A model generated the notes under the pieces. The model made no database searches, had not been told where the DNA came from, and was given only the letters and a program-made list of their open reading frames with translations. From an uncultured Psychroflexus sp. (GTDB lineage: Bacteria > Bacteroidota > Bacteroidia > Flavobacteriales > Flavobacteriaceae): DNA of 64,000 nucleotides. Below, piece by piece: positions 16,178 to 26,300 of this stretch (positions are counted from its first letter, which is position 1; the number at the start of each line of letters is the position of its first letter). Both the position numbers and the translations under genes were made by a program. Location: positions 1 to 64,000 of the forward strand of contig CAJXLO010000003.1 in assembly GCA_913056525.1 (NCBI GenBank), written 5' to 3'.

Positions 16178-16879
16178 ATGATAGATATAAAAGACCTTCA
16201 TAAATCTTACCAGGTTGGTAAGAACAAGCTTCACGTCCTTAAAGGTATCAATTTCCATGTAGAGGAAGGTGAACTGGTAGCTATCATGGGATCATCTGGT
16301 TCCGGTAAATCCACCCTGCTTAATATTCTGGGCATATTGGATGAAGCTGACGAAGGATCATATCATTTGGACGGAACGGAGATAAAGAACCTCACGGAAA
16401 AAACAGCGGCCAGATATAGAAACAAGTTCCTGGGATTCATATTCCAATCCTTTAATTTGATAAATTATAAATCTGCTTTAGATAACGTGGCGCTTCCCTT
16501 ATTTTATCAGGGAATGAGTGGAAAAGAAAGAACAGCAAGAGCGAATGATTACCTGGAAAGAGTAGGTCTTTCAGATTGGGCGACGCATTTGCCCAATGAA
16601 CTATCGGGCGGCCAAAAACAGAGAGTAGCCATTGCCAGAGCTATGGCCAGCCACCCTAAAGTCCTTCTAGCCGATGAGTTGACCGGCGCCCTAGACTCGC
16701 AAACTTCCTATGAGATCATGGACCTGATCCAGAAGATCAACGACGAAGGGAAGACCATACTTGTAGTGACGCATGAGCCTGATATAGCCCAAATGACCAA
16801 ACGCATTGTGAACTTAAAAGACGGTATCATCATAGATGATAAGAAGATAGAACAGCAAAAAGCATTAGCTAATGTTTAG
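16178..16879 (+). CDS. MacB-type ABC transporter ATP-binding protein
   Basis: The 233-residue ATPase powers the exporter encoded by the next four genes. It shows Walker A GSSGSGKST, the Q-loop IFQSFNL, the signature LSGGQKQRVAIARA and Walker B VLLADELTGALD, where leucine replaces the proline of the usual DEPTG motif. It belongs to the MacB/LolD branch, which works with FtsX-like permeases on substrates in the outer leaflet or periplasm. The first gene of the operon; it overlaps the next gene by 8 bases. The 213-base upstream spacer holds a weak promoter-like TTG/AACATTTG pair. Confidence 0.95.
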   Translation: MIDIKDLHKSYQVGKNKLHVLKGINFHVEEGELVAIMGSSGSGKSTLLNILGILDEADEGSYHLDGTEIKNLTEKTAARYRNKFLGFIFQSFNLINYKSALDNVALPLFYQGMSGKERTARANDYLERVGLSDWATHLPNELSGGQKQRVAIARAMASHPKVLLADELTGALDSQTSYEIMDLIQKINDEGKTILVVTHEPDIAQMTKRIVNLKDGIIIDDKKIEQQKALANV

Positions 16880-18116
16880 TTTAGAACGCTGGCAAGAAGT
16901 CTTCCAGACCATAGGCAAGAACAAGTTGCGCACCATTTTGACCATGATATCCGTTATTACTGGAATTTTCATTCTTGTTGTGCTCTTAGGGGTTGGAGAA
17001 GGTATGAAAAATGGAATAAAATCAACTTTTCAGGACGATGCTGAAAATGAGATAAGCGTTTATGATGGAGTTACTACGGTTGAATATAAAGGCTTGAACC
17101 CTGGAAGAAAGATCCAATTTAAAAATGAAGATTTTGAGCAAATTTCCAGGACCCATGCGAGTGATATTGATAAAAAATCATCAATGTATAGGATCTGGTC
17201 AGGTCTCATATCCTATAAGGATGAAAGTGGCAGCTATAGAATAGAAGGCGTGTTACCGGATTATGAATTCATAGAAAAGGTGTCTTTGATTTCAGGAAGG
17301 TTTTTAAATCAACAAGACCAGAAAGCGACTGAAAAATATATGGCCATCGGAAAGAAAGTAAAAGATGATCTTTTTGGCGACAATAAAGCATTGGGAAAAA
17401 TGGTGGAAGTATCCGGAATTAATTTTAAAGTGATAGGAGTTTATACAGATCCCGGCGGTGAACGAGAAGAATCAAGAGTTTATATCCCTTTATCTACTTC
17501 GCAGAAGGTCTTTGGTGGTGGCCAGAACATACGTCAAATGAACTTCACTATTCCTAAACGCGATAACTACGATGAAGCGCTTGCAGAATCAAACAGGATC
17601 GTATCTAAGATAGAGAGAGATCTAAAATCAATTCATAAGGTTGCCCCTAGCGATGCTAGTGGAATTCGCGTAAGAAGTACGATAGAAGAAACAAAACGCT
17701 TTTATGACCTAACCAGTGTTATATCACTTTTCTTCTGGTCAGTAGGAGTTGCAACTTTATTCGCCGGTATCATTGGTGTGAGTAACATCATGCTCATTAT
17801 TGTAAAAGAAAGGACAAAAGAGATCGGGATAAGAAAAGCCCTGGGTGCTAAGCCGTTTTCTATTATTGGTATGGTTTTACATGAATCTATTTTTGTAACG
17901 ACCATTGCAGGTTTTATAGGCTTAATTTTAGGGTTGATCTTACTTGAAAATTTAGGGCCTTTAATAGATACTGAATTTATTAAAAACCCTGAGGTCAATT
18001 TAAATATTGCTGTAACAACACTTGGATTATTAGTTATTGCGGGTGCATTAGCAGGATTTTTTCCTGCCAGAAAAGCAGCCAAGATAAAACCTATAGTAGC
18101 ATTAAGAGACGAATAG
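16872..18116 (+). CDS. MacB-type ABC transporter permease (first copy)
   Basis: The 414-residue permease has one N-terminal membrane helix (about residues 20-42), a large periplasmic MacB core domain and three C-terminal helices ending in the FtsX-type domain with GVSNIMLIIVKERTKEIGIRKALGAKP. The coupling-helix block ERTKEIG is well kept. It overlaps the ATPase gene by 8 bases and is followed after 1 base by a second, homologous permease, so the transporter is probably a heterodimer. The substrate is unknown. Confidence 0.93.
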   Translation: MFSLERWQEVFQTIGKNKLRTILTMISVITGIFILVVLLGVGEGMKNGIKSTFQDDAENEISVYDGVTTVEYKGLNPGRKIQFKNEDFEQISRTHASDIDKKSSMYRIWSGLISYKDESGSYRIEGVLPDYEFIEKVSLISGRFLNQQDQKATEKYMAIGKKVKDDLFGDNKALGKMVEVSGINFKVIGVYTDPGGEREESRVYIPLSTSQKVFGGGQNIRQMNFTIPKRDNYDEALAESNRIVSKIERDLKSIHKVAPSDASGIRVRSTIEETKRFYDLTSVISLFFWSVGVATLFAGIIGVSNIMLIIVKERTKEIGIRKALGAKPFSIIGMVLHESIFVTTIAGFIGLILGLILLENLGPLIDTEFIKNPEVNLNIAVTTLGLLVIAGALAGFFPARKAAKIKPIVALRDE

Positions 18117-18117
18117 T

Positions 18118-19389
18118 ATGTTTAATAAAGACAAATGGAGTGAAATACTAGAATCGCTAACGGCTAATCCCTTTAGAACGGTATTAACGGCATTTGGGGT
18201 TTTTTGGGGGATTTTTATTTTGGTATTGTTACTGGCAGCCGGTAACGGATTAGAAAACGGTGTAAGACAAGGTTTCTCAGGCATTGCCACAAATTCTATG
18301 TTTATGTGGAGCCAAACTATATCTAAGCCTTATAAAGGTTTACCCAAAGGACGACGTTATAATTTTGAAACCGAGGATGTTCAGGCTGTTAAAGATAATG
18401 TAGATGGTTTAAAATACGTACTTCCCAGGAATAGGCTTGGTGGCTGGGGCGGCGCTAACAATGTGGTTAGAGGTTTACAAACCGGTGCTTATACCGTTAA
18501 CGGGGATTACCCTGATATTATCAATCAGGAACCCATGGATATATTAGAAGGTAGGTTCATCAATCAAAATGATATTGAAGAAAGACGTAAAGTGGCCGTC
18601 ATTGGTAAAGGAGTTAGAGATGGATTATATAAGATAAATGAAGACATAATAGGCACTTACATAAAAATCCAGGGCGTCAATTTCATGGTAGTTGGTATGT
18701 ATAAGAAGAAAAGCGGGATGGGAAGAGATGCTCAGGAGGCTCAAAACACTATATTTGTGCCGTTTACAGCATTCTCACAAGCCTTTAATACGGGTGATCG
18801 TGTAGGCTGGATGGCAGTTACTGCAAAAGACGGTTATTCTATCACCAATTTAAAAAGCGAGGTTTTTAGTGTTATTAAGAAAAGACACAAAATAAGTCCA
18901 GAAGATGATCGGGCGATAGGTAATTTTGATCTATATGAACAATTTAAAAAAATATCAGGGTTGTTCACAGCGCTAAATATCGTTGCTTATTTTGTGGGAA
19001 TATTAGTACTTCTTTCTGGTGTCATCGGGATAAGTAATATTATGCTGATCACCGTTAAAGAAAGAACGAAAGAGATAGGTGTTCGCAGAGCATTGGGTGC
19101 AACGCCATGGCAAATAAGAGGTCAGGTATTATTAGAATCCATCGTGCTCACGCTTGTATCCGGTATGGCCGGAATTGCATTTGCCTCTGGTTTATTGGCC
19201 ATTGTCAATTCAATACTACCATCGGCATCAGAAGCTGATGCAGAAGTGATGTTCCTTAACCCCAGTGTGGAACTAAGTGTCATTGTCACTGCCATGTTCA
19301 TATTGTTGTTTTCTGGCCTGCTTGCGGGTTTCATACCAGCACAGAACGCGATAAGAATTAAACCTGTAGATGCCCTTAGAACAGAATGA
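18118..19389 (+). CDS. MacB-type ABC transporter permease (second copy)
   Basis: This 423-residue protein has the same layout as its upstream neighbour: one N-terminal helix (VFWGIFILVLLLAAGNGLENG), a periplasmic domain and three C-terminal helices with ISNIMLITVKERTKEIGVRRALGATP. The two permeases share the C-terminal FtsX block closely but differ in the periplasmic domain. It starts 1 base after the first permease and is followed by the adaptor gene 49 bases later. Confidence 0.93.
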   Translation: MFNKDKWSEILESLTANPFRTVLTAFGVFWGIFILVLLLAAGNGLENGVRQGFSGIATNSMFMWSQTISKPYKGLPKGRRYNFETEDVQAVKDNVDGLKYVLPRNRLGGWGGANNVVRGLQTGAYTVNGDYPDIINQEPMDILEGRFINQNDIEERRKVAVIGKGVRDGLYKINEDIIGTYIKIQGVNFMVVGMYKKKSGMGRDAQEAQNTIFVPFTAFSQAFNTGDRVGWMAVTAKDGYSITNLKSEVFSVIKKRHKISPEDDRAIGNFDLYEQFKKISGLFTALNIVAYFVGILVLLSGVIGISNIMLITVKERTKEIGVRRALGATPWQIRGQVLLESIVLTLVSGMAGIAFASGLLAIVNSILPSASEADAEVMFLNPSVELSVIVTAMFILLFSGLLAGFIPAQNAIRIKPVDALRTE

Positions 19390-19438
19390 TAAAAAAACCA
19401 ATACATATAAATATTTACATATATCAATTCCTTAATTT

Positions 19439-20560
19439 ATGAAAAAGACAGCCACCATTATTATCCTCGTTTTGATCATCTTATCTTTTGGAGGTGCATT
19501 GTACTACTTTTATCAAAAGAACAATGAACCTCCGGTGACCTACGATACGGAGGAACCGCAAAAGAAGACCATTGTAAAAAAGACCGTGGCTACAGGGAAG
19601 ATCGTTCCCAGAGAAGAGATTCCCATTAAACCCAATATATCTGGTATCATTGATGAAATATTCGTAAAAGCAGGAGAGAAAGTGAAACGTGGTGAACTGA
19701 TCGCCAAGCTTGAAGTCGTTCCTGATGTCAATAGTTTAAACGCTGCCAAGAACCAGATCAGGACAGCGGAGATCAATCTTAAGAATCAGCAAAAGGTCTT
19801 TAATAGACAGAAAGAACTTTTTGAAAAAGGCGTGATCTCAGAAAATGAATTTGATAATGCGGTCAATCAATATGAGATCGCTCAACAAAACCTGGAATCA
19901 GCTCAGGAGAACTTTGAGATCGTGAAAACCGGTACGACAGAAGGCATAGGAGATGCTGCCACGACAAAGATCAAGTCCACCATTAACGGTATGGTGCTTG
20001 ATGTCCCAGTAAAAGAAGGAAATCAGGTCATACAGGCGAACAATTTCAACGAAGGTACGACTATTGCCAATGTCGCGGATATCAATGATATGATCTTTGA
20101 GGGAAAAGTCGATGAATCTGAAGTGGGCAAAATAGAAGAAGGACTTCCGCTTGAGATCACCGTAGGAGCTATAGAGAACAAAACCTATGATGCGACCCTG
20201 GATTATATCGCCCCTAAAGGTGTAGAAGAGAACAGCGCCGTACAGTTCAAAATAGAGGGTACACTGAACCTTGAAGGGGATAGTTTCATCCGTGCCGGTC
20301 TTAGTGCGAATGCTTCGATCATTTTGGATAAGGCCAAGGATGTTATATCGATAAAGGAAGCTTTAGTCCAGTTCAGAGAAGAAACGAACGAACCCTTCGT
20401 GGAGATAAAAACGGGTCCTAAACAATATAGAGAGCAAGATATAGAGCTAGGTATCAGCGACGGTATATATGTGCAGGTCAAAGATGGAATATCCATGGAA
20501 GACGAGATCAAGGTATGGCGTAAAATAAAGAAGTCTGAAGGAAGACCAGGGAGAAGATAA
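19439..20560 (+). CDS. Periplasmic adaptor (HlyD/MacA-type membrane fusion protein)
   Basis: The 373-residue protein joins the inner-membrane transporter to the TolC-like channel. It has an N-terminal membrane anchor (residues 5-27), a lipoyl/barrel-sandwich segment (IFVKAGEKVKRGELIAKLE), a long alpha-helical hairpin (about residues 85-165, ending in NFEIVKTG) and a beta-barrel region. The second lipoyl half STINGMVLDVPVKEGNQVI follows the hairpin. This is the standard MacA order. The position between the permeases and the TolC-like gene supports a tripartite exporter. Confidence 0.93.
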   Translation: MKKTATIIILVLIILSFGGALYYFYQKNNEPPVTYDTEEPQKKTIVKKTVATGKIVPREEIPIKPNISGIIDEIFVKAGEKVKRGELIAKLEVVPDVNSLNAAKNQIRTAEINLKNQQKVFNRQKELFEKGVISENEFDNAVNQYEIAQQNLESAQENFEIVKTGTTEGIGDAATTKIKSTINGMVLDVPVKEGNQVIQANNFNEGTTIANVADINDMIFEGKVDESEVGKIEEGLPLEITVGAIENKTYDATLDYIAPKGVEENSAVQFKIEGTLNLEGDSFIRAGLSANASIILDKAKDVISIKEALVQFREETNEPFVEIKTGPKQYREQDIELGISDGIYVQVKDGISMEDEIKVWRKIKKSEGRPGRR

Positions 20561-20588
20561 TCGATCAATAATCTTAAATTCAATCTAC

Positions 20589-22025
20589 ATGAAAGTACTA
20601 CTTTCCTTAATCCTATTATTATCCATAAGCTTTAGCAGTGCTCAGACCGATGGTCAAGAATGGACCTTAGAAGCCTGCATCCAGTATGCTATTGATAACA
20701 ATATTTCCATCAAACAATCTGAGCTGGACGTAAAGAACGCAGATATAGATAAAAGTGATGCGATAGGTAATCTCCTGCCTAGTGTTAATGCTAACCTTAG
20801 TAATTCATGGGCATCCGGTCTAACGCAGAACGTAACTACTGGTGTATTAGAAAACCAGACGGTAAGGAACTTTTCTGCAGGAGCCACTGCCAGTATCACA
20901 TTGTTCGATGGATTAGCAAATATTAGACAGGTGCACAGAGCCAAGCTAGCCCAACTTGCGGGTAAATATTCACTCAACAAGATGAAGGACGATATTGTAT
21001 TATCCGTGGCTAATGCGTATCTACAGATATTGGTTAGCAAGCAGACCCTGGAAAACCTGAAAGAGCAAAACAAGGTTACGCAAGAACAGATAGCTCAGAC
21101 ACAGGCGCAAATTGACTCAGGAACATTACCAGAAGGAGATCTGCTCCAGCTAGAAGCAACATCAGCGGATGAACAGCAACAGATCGTCGTTGCCCAGAAC
21201 GATGTTAGGATAGCCAGGATCAACCTGGCACAGATCCTTCTTATAGAAGATTATCAAAACTTCAGAATTGCTGATGACACCTATGATATTCCAGTTACAC
21301 CTTTATTGAACAAAACACCAGAAGAGATCATACAGGAAGCTAAAAAAGACCGATATGAAGTAAAGATTGCCGAGCAGAACCTGGCCATAGCAGAAAAAGA
21401 CCTTCAGATCGCCAGAGGAGCTTATTATCCTACCTTAAGTGGTTTTGTTAACTTTAATACCAGAGAATCCAGTAGGGAGCGATTTGGTAGAGGTGGAATA
21501 GATGAAGATAACCCTACTCAGGAAATCGGTGTAGTAGAATCTACTGGAGAAACAGTGGTTGCACCTAACTTTGAGACCTTAGCTCTCGAACCATTGGACT
21601 TTTTCGACCAACTGGACAGGAACCAGGGAACCTCTTATGGTGTCCAATTAAACATCCCTATTTTTAATGGAAATGCTACAAGAAATCAAGTAGAAAGAAG
21701 TAAGGTGAATGTCATGCGCTCTGAATACAATTTGCAGCAAGCAAAATTAGACCTGGAATCCAATGTTTACCAGGCTTATGTTGACGCCCAGGGAGCTGCC
21801 CGGTCTTATGAAGCGGCGCAAAAGTCAGTGAAGGCACAGCAAACAGCATTTGAATATGCTAAAGAGCGTTTTGAAGTGGGTATGATCAATAGCGTTAATT
21901 TTGCGCAATCCCAACTAAGCCTAACACAAGCGAAGAATAGACTGACCAACGCTAAATACAACTACATCTTCCGATTAAAGGTCTTAGAGCTTTATTTTGG
22001 TGAAAGACCCATTGAATATGAATAA
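20589..22025 (+). CDS. TolC family outer-membrane channel protein
   Basis: The 478-residue protein has a signal peptide (MKVLLSLILLLSISFSSAQ) and two TolC-type repeats rich in long helices with conserved 'A...L..A' spacing (for example ENLKEQNKVTQEQIAQ and AKERFEVGMINSVNFAQSQ). It forms the outer-membrane duct of the MacAB-like exporter. The insert RERFGRGGIDEDNPTQE in the middle is typical of Bacteroidota members. Its TAA stop overlaps the tsaB ATG as TAATG. Confidence 0.94.
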   Translation: MKVLLSLILLLSISFSSAQTDGQEWTLEACIQYAIDNNISIKQSELDVKNADIDKSDAIGNLLPSVNANLSNSWASGLTQNVTTGVLENQTVRNFSAGATASITLFDGLANIRQVHRAKLAQLAGKYSLNKMKDDIVLSVANAYLQILVSKQTLENLKEQNKVTQEQIAQTQAQIDSGTLPEGDLLQLEATSADEQQQIVVAQNDVRIARINLAQILLIEDYQNFRIADDTYDIPVTPLLNKTPEEIIQEAKKDRYEVKIAEQNLAIAEKDLQIARGAYYPTLSGFVNFNTRESSRERFGRGGIDEDNPTQEIGVVESTGETVVAPNFETLALEPLDFFDQLDRNQGTSYGVQLNIPIFNGNATRNQVERSKVNVMRSEYNLQQAKLDLESNVYQAYVDAQGAARSYEAAQKSVKAQQTAFEYAKERFEVGMINSVNFAQSQLSLTQAKNRLTNAKYNYIFRLKVLELYFGERPIEYE

Positions 22026-22699
22026 TGGCTAATATACTTCATATAGAAACTGCTACGAAGAATTGTTCTGTGAGCGTTGCCACTAAAGGACAATGTATCG
22101 CATTGGTCGAAGAGAACGACAAGCAGTTCAGTCATGCTGAAAAACTGCAGCGTTTTATCAACCGATCCCTTCAGCATGCTGGTATGGGATTGAAGGATAT
22201 TAACACAATAGCCGTAAGTGAAGGGCCAGGTTCCTATACCGGCCTTAGAATTGGCGTTGCCACTGCAAAAGGGCTATGTTACGCTTTAGATATACCACTG
22301 ATCAGCATTTCCACATTAGAAATTATCGCGCGTAAGGTTAAGGGATATCAAAAGATCATCCCACTTTTAGAAGCAAGGAAGATGGAAGTTTATACGGCCA
22401 TTTTTGATGACCGATATCAACTATTAGAAAAGCCACATACGAAAATCCTCAATAGTGATAGTTTTAAGGAATACACATCAGTCGAGAAGGTCGCTTTTAT
22501 AGGAAATGCGGTAGAAAAATGGAATGAACTTACAAAAGGAGAATGCACAACGATAAAAACATTGCCGAGTGCAAAAGAGATGATAGCTCCTGCCTTTGAA
22601 GCCTACCAGAACCAGGAATTTGTGAATACGGCCTACTTTGAACCCTTTTACCTTAAGGATTTCATAGCCGGTCCATCAAAAAAAGCTAAAGCCAGATAA
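22025..22699 (+). CDS. tsaB: tRNA threonylcarbamoyladenosine biosynthesis protein TsaB
   Basis: TsaB is a non-catalytic partner of TsaD in making t6A at position 37 of tRNAs that read ANN codons. The 224-residue protein has the ASKHA-type start ILHIETATKNCSVSV, the EGPGSYTGLRIGVATAKGL block and DARKMEVYTA-like LEARKMEVYTAIFD. The start codon overlaps the stop codon of the TolC-like gene by one base, so translation of this essential gene may be coupled to the exporter operon. Confidence 0.94.
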   Translation: MANILHIETATKNCSVSVATKGQCIALVEENDKQFSHAEKLQRFINRSLQHAGMGLKDINTIAVSEGPGSYTGLRIGVATAKGLCYALDIPLISISTLEIIARKVKGYQKIIPLLEARKMEVYTAIFDDRYQLLEKPHTKILNSDSFKEYTSVEKVAFIGNAVEKWNELTKGECTTIKTLPSAKEMIAPAFEAYQNQEFVNTAYFEPFYLKDFIAGPSKKAKAR

Positions 22700-22732
22700 G
22701 TTATATATCGTTTCCCCTTTCAAATAATTTGC

Positions 22733-22740
22733 TACTTTTG
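22733..22740 (+). promoter_or_regulatory. -7 element before ruvA
   Basis: TACTTTTG matches TAnnTTTG and ends 19 bases before the ruvA ATG. A T-rich segment (TTTCC) lies where the -33 element is expected. This is the likely start of the ruvA-sprA-gcvH-vanZ transcript. Confidence 0.5.
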
Positions 22741-22759
22741 AGCCTTTTAAACAGAAGGT

Positions 22760-23338
22760 ATGATCACAAAGATCGAAGGTAGATTAACGGAAAAAAACCC
22801 TACGCATATCATTATCAACTGTAATGGTATCAGCTATTTTATCAATATTTCCCTTTATACTTATGAGCAACTTCCAGATGATGAGTTCATAAGTATCTTT
22901 ACACACCTTCAGGTCAAGGAAGACGCTCATACCTTGTACGGGTTCATGTCCCGGCAGGAAAGGGAAATATTCAGAAAATTGATAAGTGTTTCCGGTATCG
23001 GAGCAAATACGGCAAGACTGATGTTCTCCTCACTATCTCCTGATGAGATTACGCATGCGATAGCCACGAGCGATGATGCTACGATAAAAGCTGTTAAGGG
23101 AATAGGAGCGAAAACAGCCCAACGAGTGATCATCGACCTAAAAGACAAGATCGAATCCACCGAAGAAGCTAAAACTTTAACATTTCAAAGCAATACTAAT
23201 AGGGATGAAGCGTTATCAGCCCTAGAAACACTTGGATACGCAAAAAAACAGGCTGAACGAGTAATTGTTAAGATCATGAAAGATCAGCCCGATGCCAGTA
23301 TCGAAGCTATTGTAAAACAAGCCCTAAAAAACCTATAG
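22760..23338 (+). CDS. ruvA: Holliday junction branch migration protein RuvA
   Basis: RuvA binds four-way DNA junctions and loads the RuvB motor. The 192-residue protein has the N-terminal OB-fold domain (MITKIEGRLTEKNPTHIII), the two helix-hairpin-helix motifs (LISVSGIGANTARL, VKGIGAKTAQRVIIDLKDK) and the flexible C-terminal domain that contacts RuvB (ALSALETLGYAKKQAERV). It is followed by sprA after 4 bases, the same pairing as in other Flavobacteriaceae. Confidence 0.96.
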   Translation: MITKIEGRLTEKNPTHIIINCNGISYFINISLYTYEQLPDDEFISIFTHLQVKEDAHTLYGFMSRQEREIFRKLISVSGIGANTARLMFSSLSPDEITHAIATSDDATIKAVKGIGAKTAQRVIIDLKDKIESTEEAKTLTFQSNTNRDEALSALETLGYAKKQAERVIVKIMKDQPDASIEAIVKQALKNL

Positions 23339-23342
23339 TCAC

Positions 23343-26300
23343 TTGGTGAGATCAAAGTCCTTGATTCCTAATCCCTATATTCTTATTGCCAGTTTGATCA
23401 TGTCAGGTCTTACGAGCTATGAACTATACGCTCAGGAGGAAGAGCAGGATACCACTGAAACACAATATTCTATAAAAGAACTTCAATTAAAGGATGCGCC
23501 CAGCATCAGTGAACAATATACTTATGACCCGCTTCTGGACAGATATGTGCTGGACAGAAAAATAGGAGAGGTCTCTGTGAACTTTCCTTTGTTCTTAACG
23601 CCGGAAGAGTTTAGGAAAAGGCTCATGAAAGAACAGATGAAAGAATATTTCTACCAGAAGACACAAGCTGTTGATGGCAAGAATAAAGAAGACCAAAAAG
23701 ACCTTATTCCAACGCTTTATGTTAACAACACCTTCTTTGAGACCATATTTGGTGGCAATAAGATAGATATCACACCACAAGGTTCCGTATCCGTTGACCT
23801 GGGAGTTCTTTATTCAAAGCAAGATAACCCATCATTATCACCCCGGAATCAAGCTAATACTTCCCTTGAGTTCGATCAACAGATCAACTTGAGCATAGAT
23901 GGTAAAGTAGGGAAAAGACTGGACGTAAGCGCACAATTCGATACGCAATCCACCTTTGATTTCCAGAATCAGATAAAATTGGACTACACACCAACGGAAG
24001 ATGATATTCTCAGGAAAATAGAGGTAGGTAATGTGAACATGCCGCTGAACAGTTCGTTAATACAGGGAGCGCAAAGTCTTTTTGGGGTAAAAACCCAGTT
24101 CCAGTTTGGAAAAACGACCATTACCGGTGTATTCTCTGAACTTAATTCAGAAAGGAACAATGTAACGGCACAAGGGGAGTCCACCATCCAGGACTTTAAG
24201 CAGTTCATATTGGATTATGATGAAAATCGGCACTTCTTCTTGTCCCAATATTTTAGGGACAGGTATAATGAAGCATTAGAGAATTATCCGTTCATTAACA
24301 GTAACGTACAAATTACGCGGATACAAGTCTGGGTGACCAACAGGAACAACAACACGCAGAGTATTCAAAATGCCAGAAATCTTGTGGCCATACAAGATCT
24401 GGGAGAATCAGATCCAGATAATATAGGACTTTTCTTAAATGAAGAAGGTGAACCTATTTCGCCACCAGTGCCCAACTTCATCAACGATCAGAACCCTTTA
24501 CCGGATAATAGTAATAATGATTTCAATCCAGAGGCCATAACAGGTCCAGGATCAACGATCCTCACAGAAGCCATTCGTGATATATCATCCATAGGTCAGG
24601 GTTTTGGCCCAGCATCAGGTTTTATAAGTGAAGGTGTTGATTATGGTAAATTGGAAAACGCCAGAGAGCTATCCCCAAACCAATACACGCTCAATGAGGA
24701 ATTAGGCTATATTACGCTTAATCAACGTCTGAGCAATGATGAAATATTAGGGGTGGCCTTTCAGTATACTTCTAATGGTGAAGTATATCAGGTAGGTGAA
24801 TTTGCCAACGATGGCGTAGATGCTACCCAAACAACGGAAAATCCTAACAACCAGCAAGGCCAAGAAGTACAACAGGTCCCGCTGAGTCAAAACCTCATCG
24901 TAAAGATGCTCAAAAGCCCGATCGTAAGTGTTAACGAACCTTCCTGGGACCTTATGATGAAGAACTTCTATAGCCTGGATGCGAATCAACTGGAAAAAGA
25001 GGGTTTTAGACTCAACATATTATATTCTGACCCACAACCCGTCAATTTTATCACACCGGCAGAAGGTGCGAACGAAGAACTACCAGATGATGTCGCCGAT
25101 AGCAACCTGTTACAGGTTTTCGAGCTGGACCAGTTGAACATCAATAATGATCCCATTCAGTCAGGAGACGGATTCTTTGATTTCGTGGATGGTATTACCG
25201 TTGACAAACAAAATGGTTTGATAAAGTTCACAAAAGTGGAACCCTTCGGTAGATATTTGTTCAATAAACTAGATGATGATCCTGGTGCTGGTCCCGAAGA
25301 TTATAATGATCCAGACACTTATAACGCTAATCAGGAAAAGTATGTTTTCAGGAGCTTATATGAGACCACAAGGATACAAGCTTCTCAATTAGGTGCAGAC
25401 AAGAACAAGTTCCAGCTCAAGGGAAGATACAAAGCATCTTCACAGGAAGGTATTCCCATAGGCTCTTTTAATGTTCCGCGTGGCTCTGTCACGGTAACGG
25501 CCGGTGGAAGAACCCTTCAGGAAGGTGTAGATTACGTGGTCAACTATGAGTTAGGTCTAGTTAAGATCATCAATGAGGCGTTAAAGGCTTCTGATACTCC
25601 TATTAATGTATCAACTGAAAACAATGCGCTATTCGGTCAACAAACAAAGCGATTTACGGGAGTCGATGTTCAACATCAGTTTAGTGACGAGCTGCTACTT
25701 GGTGGAACATTCCTCAATTTGAATGAGCGACCGATTACCCAAAAGGCGGACTTTGGTAGTGAACCGATCAATAATACGATGTACGGCTTTAACTTTAATT
25801 ACGATAAGGAAGTTCCTTTCTTAACGCGAATGGTCAACAAATTACCCAATATAGAAACGGAAGTCCCTTCCAACTTATCAATTCGCGGCGAGTTTGCATA
25901 CCTGAAACCGGGAACTCCTAAAGGGGATAATTTTCAGAACGAAGCGACATCATTCGTAGATGATTTTGAAGGTTCGCAAACCAAGATATCCATGCTCAAT
26001 CCCGATCCGTGGACCTTATCAAGTGTTCCCGTAGGTTTTAGAGGACCCAATGACCAGAACGGGAACTACGATGCTAATGACGACCTGAGCATCAATAATT
26101 TCCGGGCGAAATTGAATTGGCACGCCATCGACCCTATTTTTTACAGCAGCCAGCGACCGCAAGGTATATCCGATGAAGACATATCAGACTGGAAGGCCAG
26201 AAGAGTGTTGATCAATGAGCTATTTCCAGACACAGACCTCGTTCCAGGTCAATTGCAGACCATTTTCACCTTAGACCTTGATTACAGACCTGATGAACGA

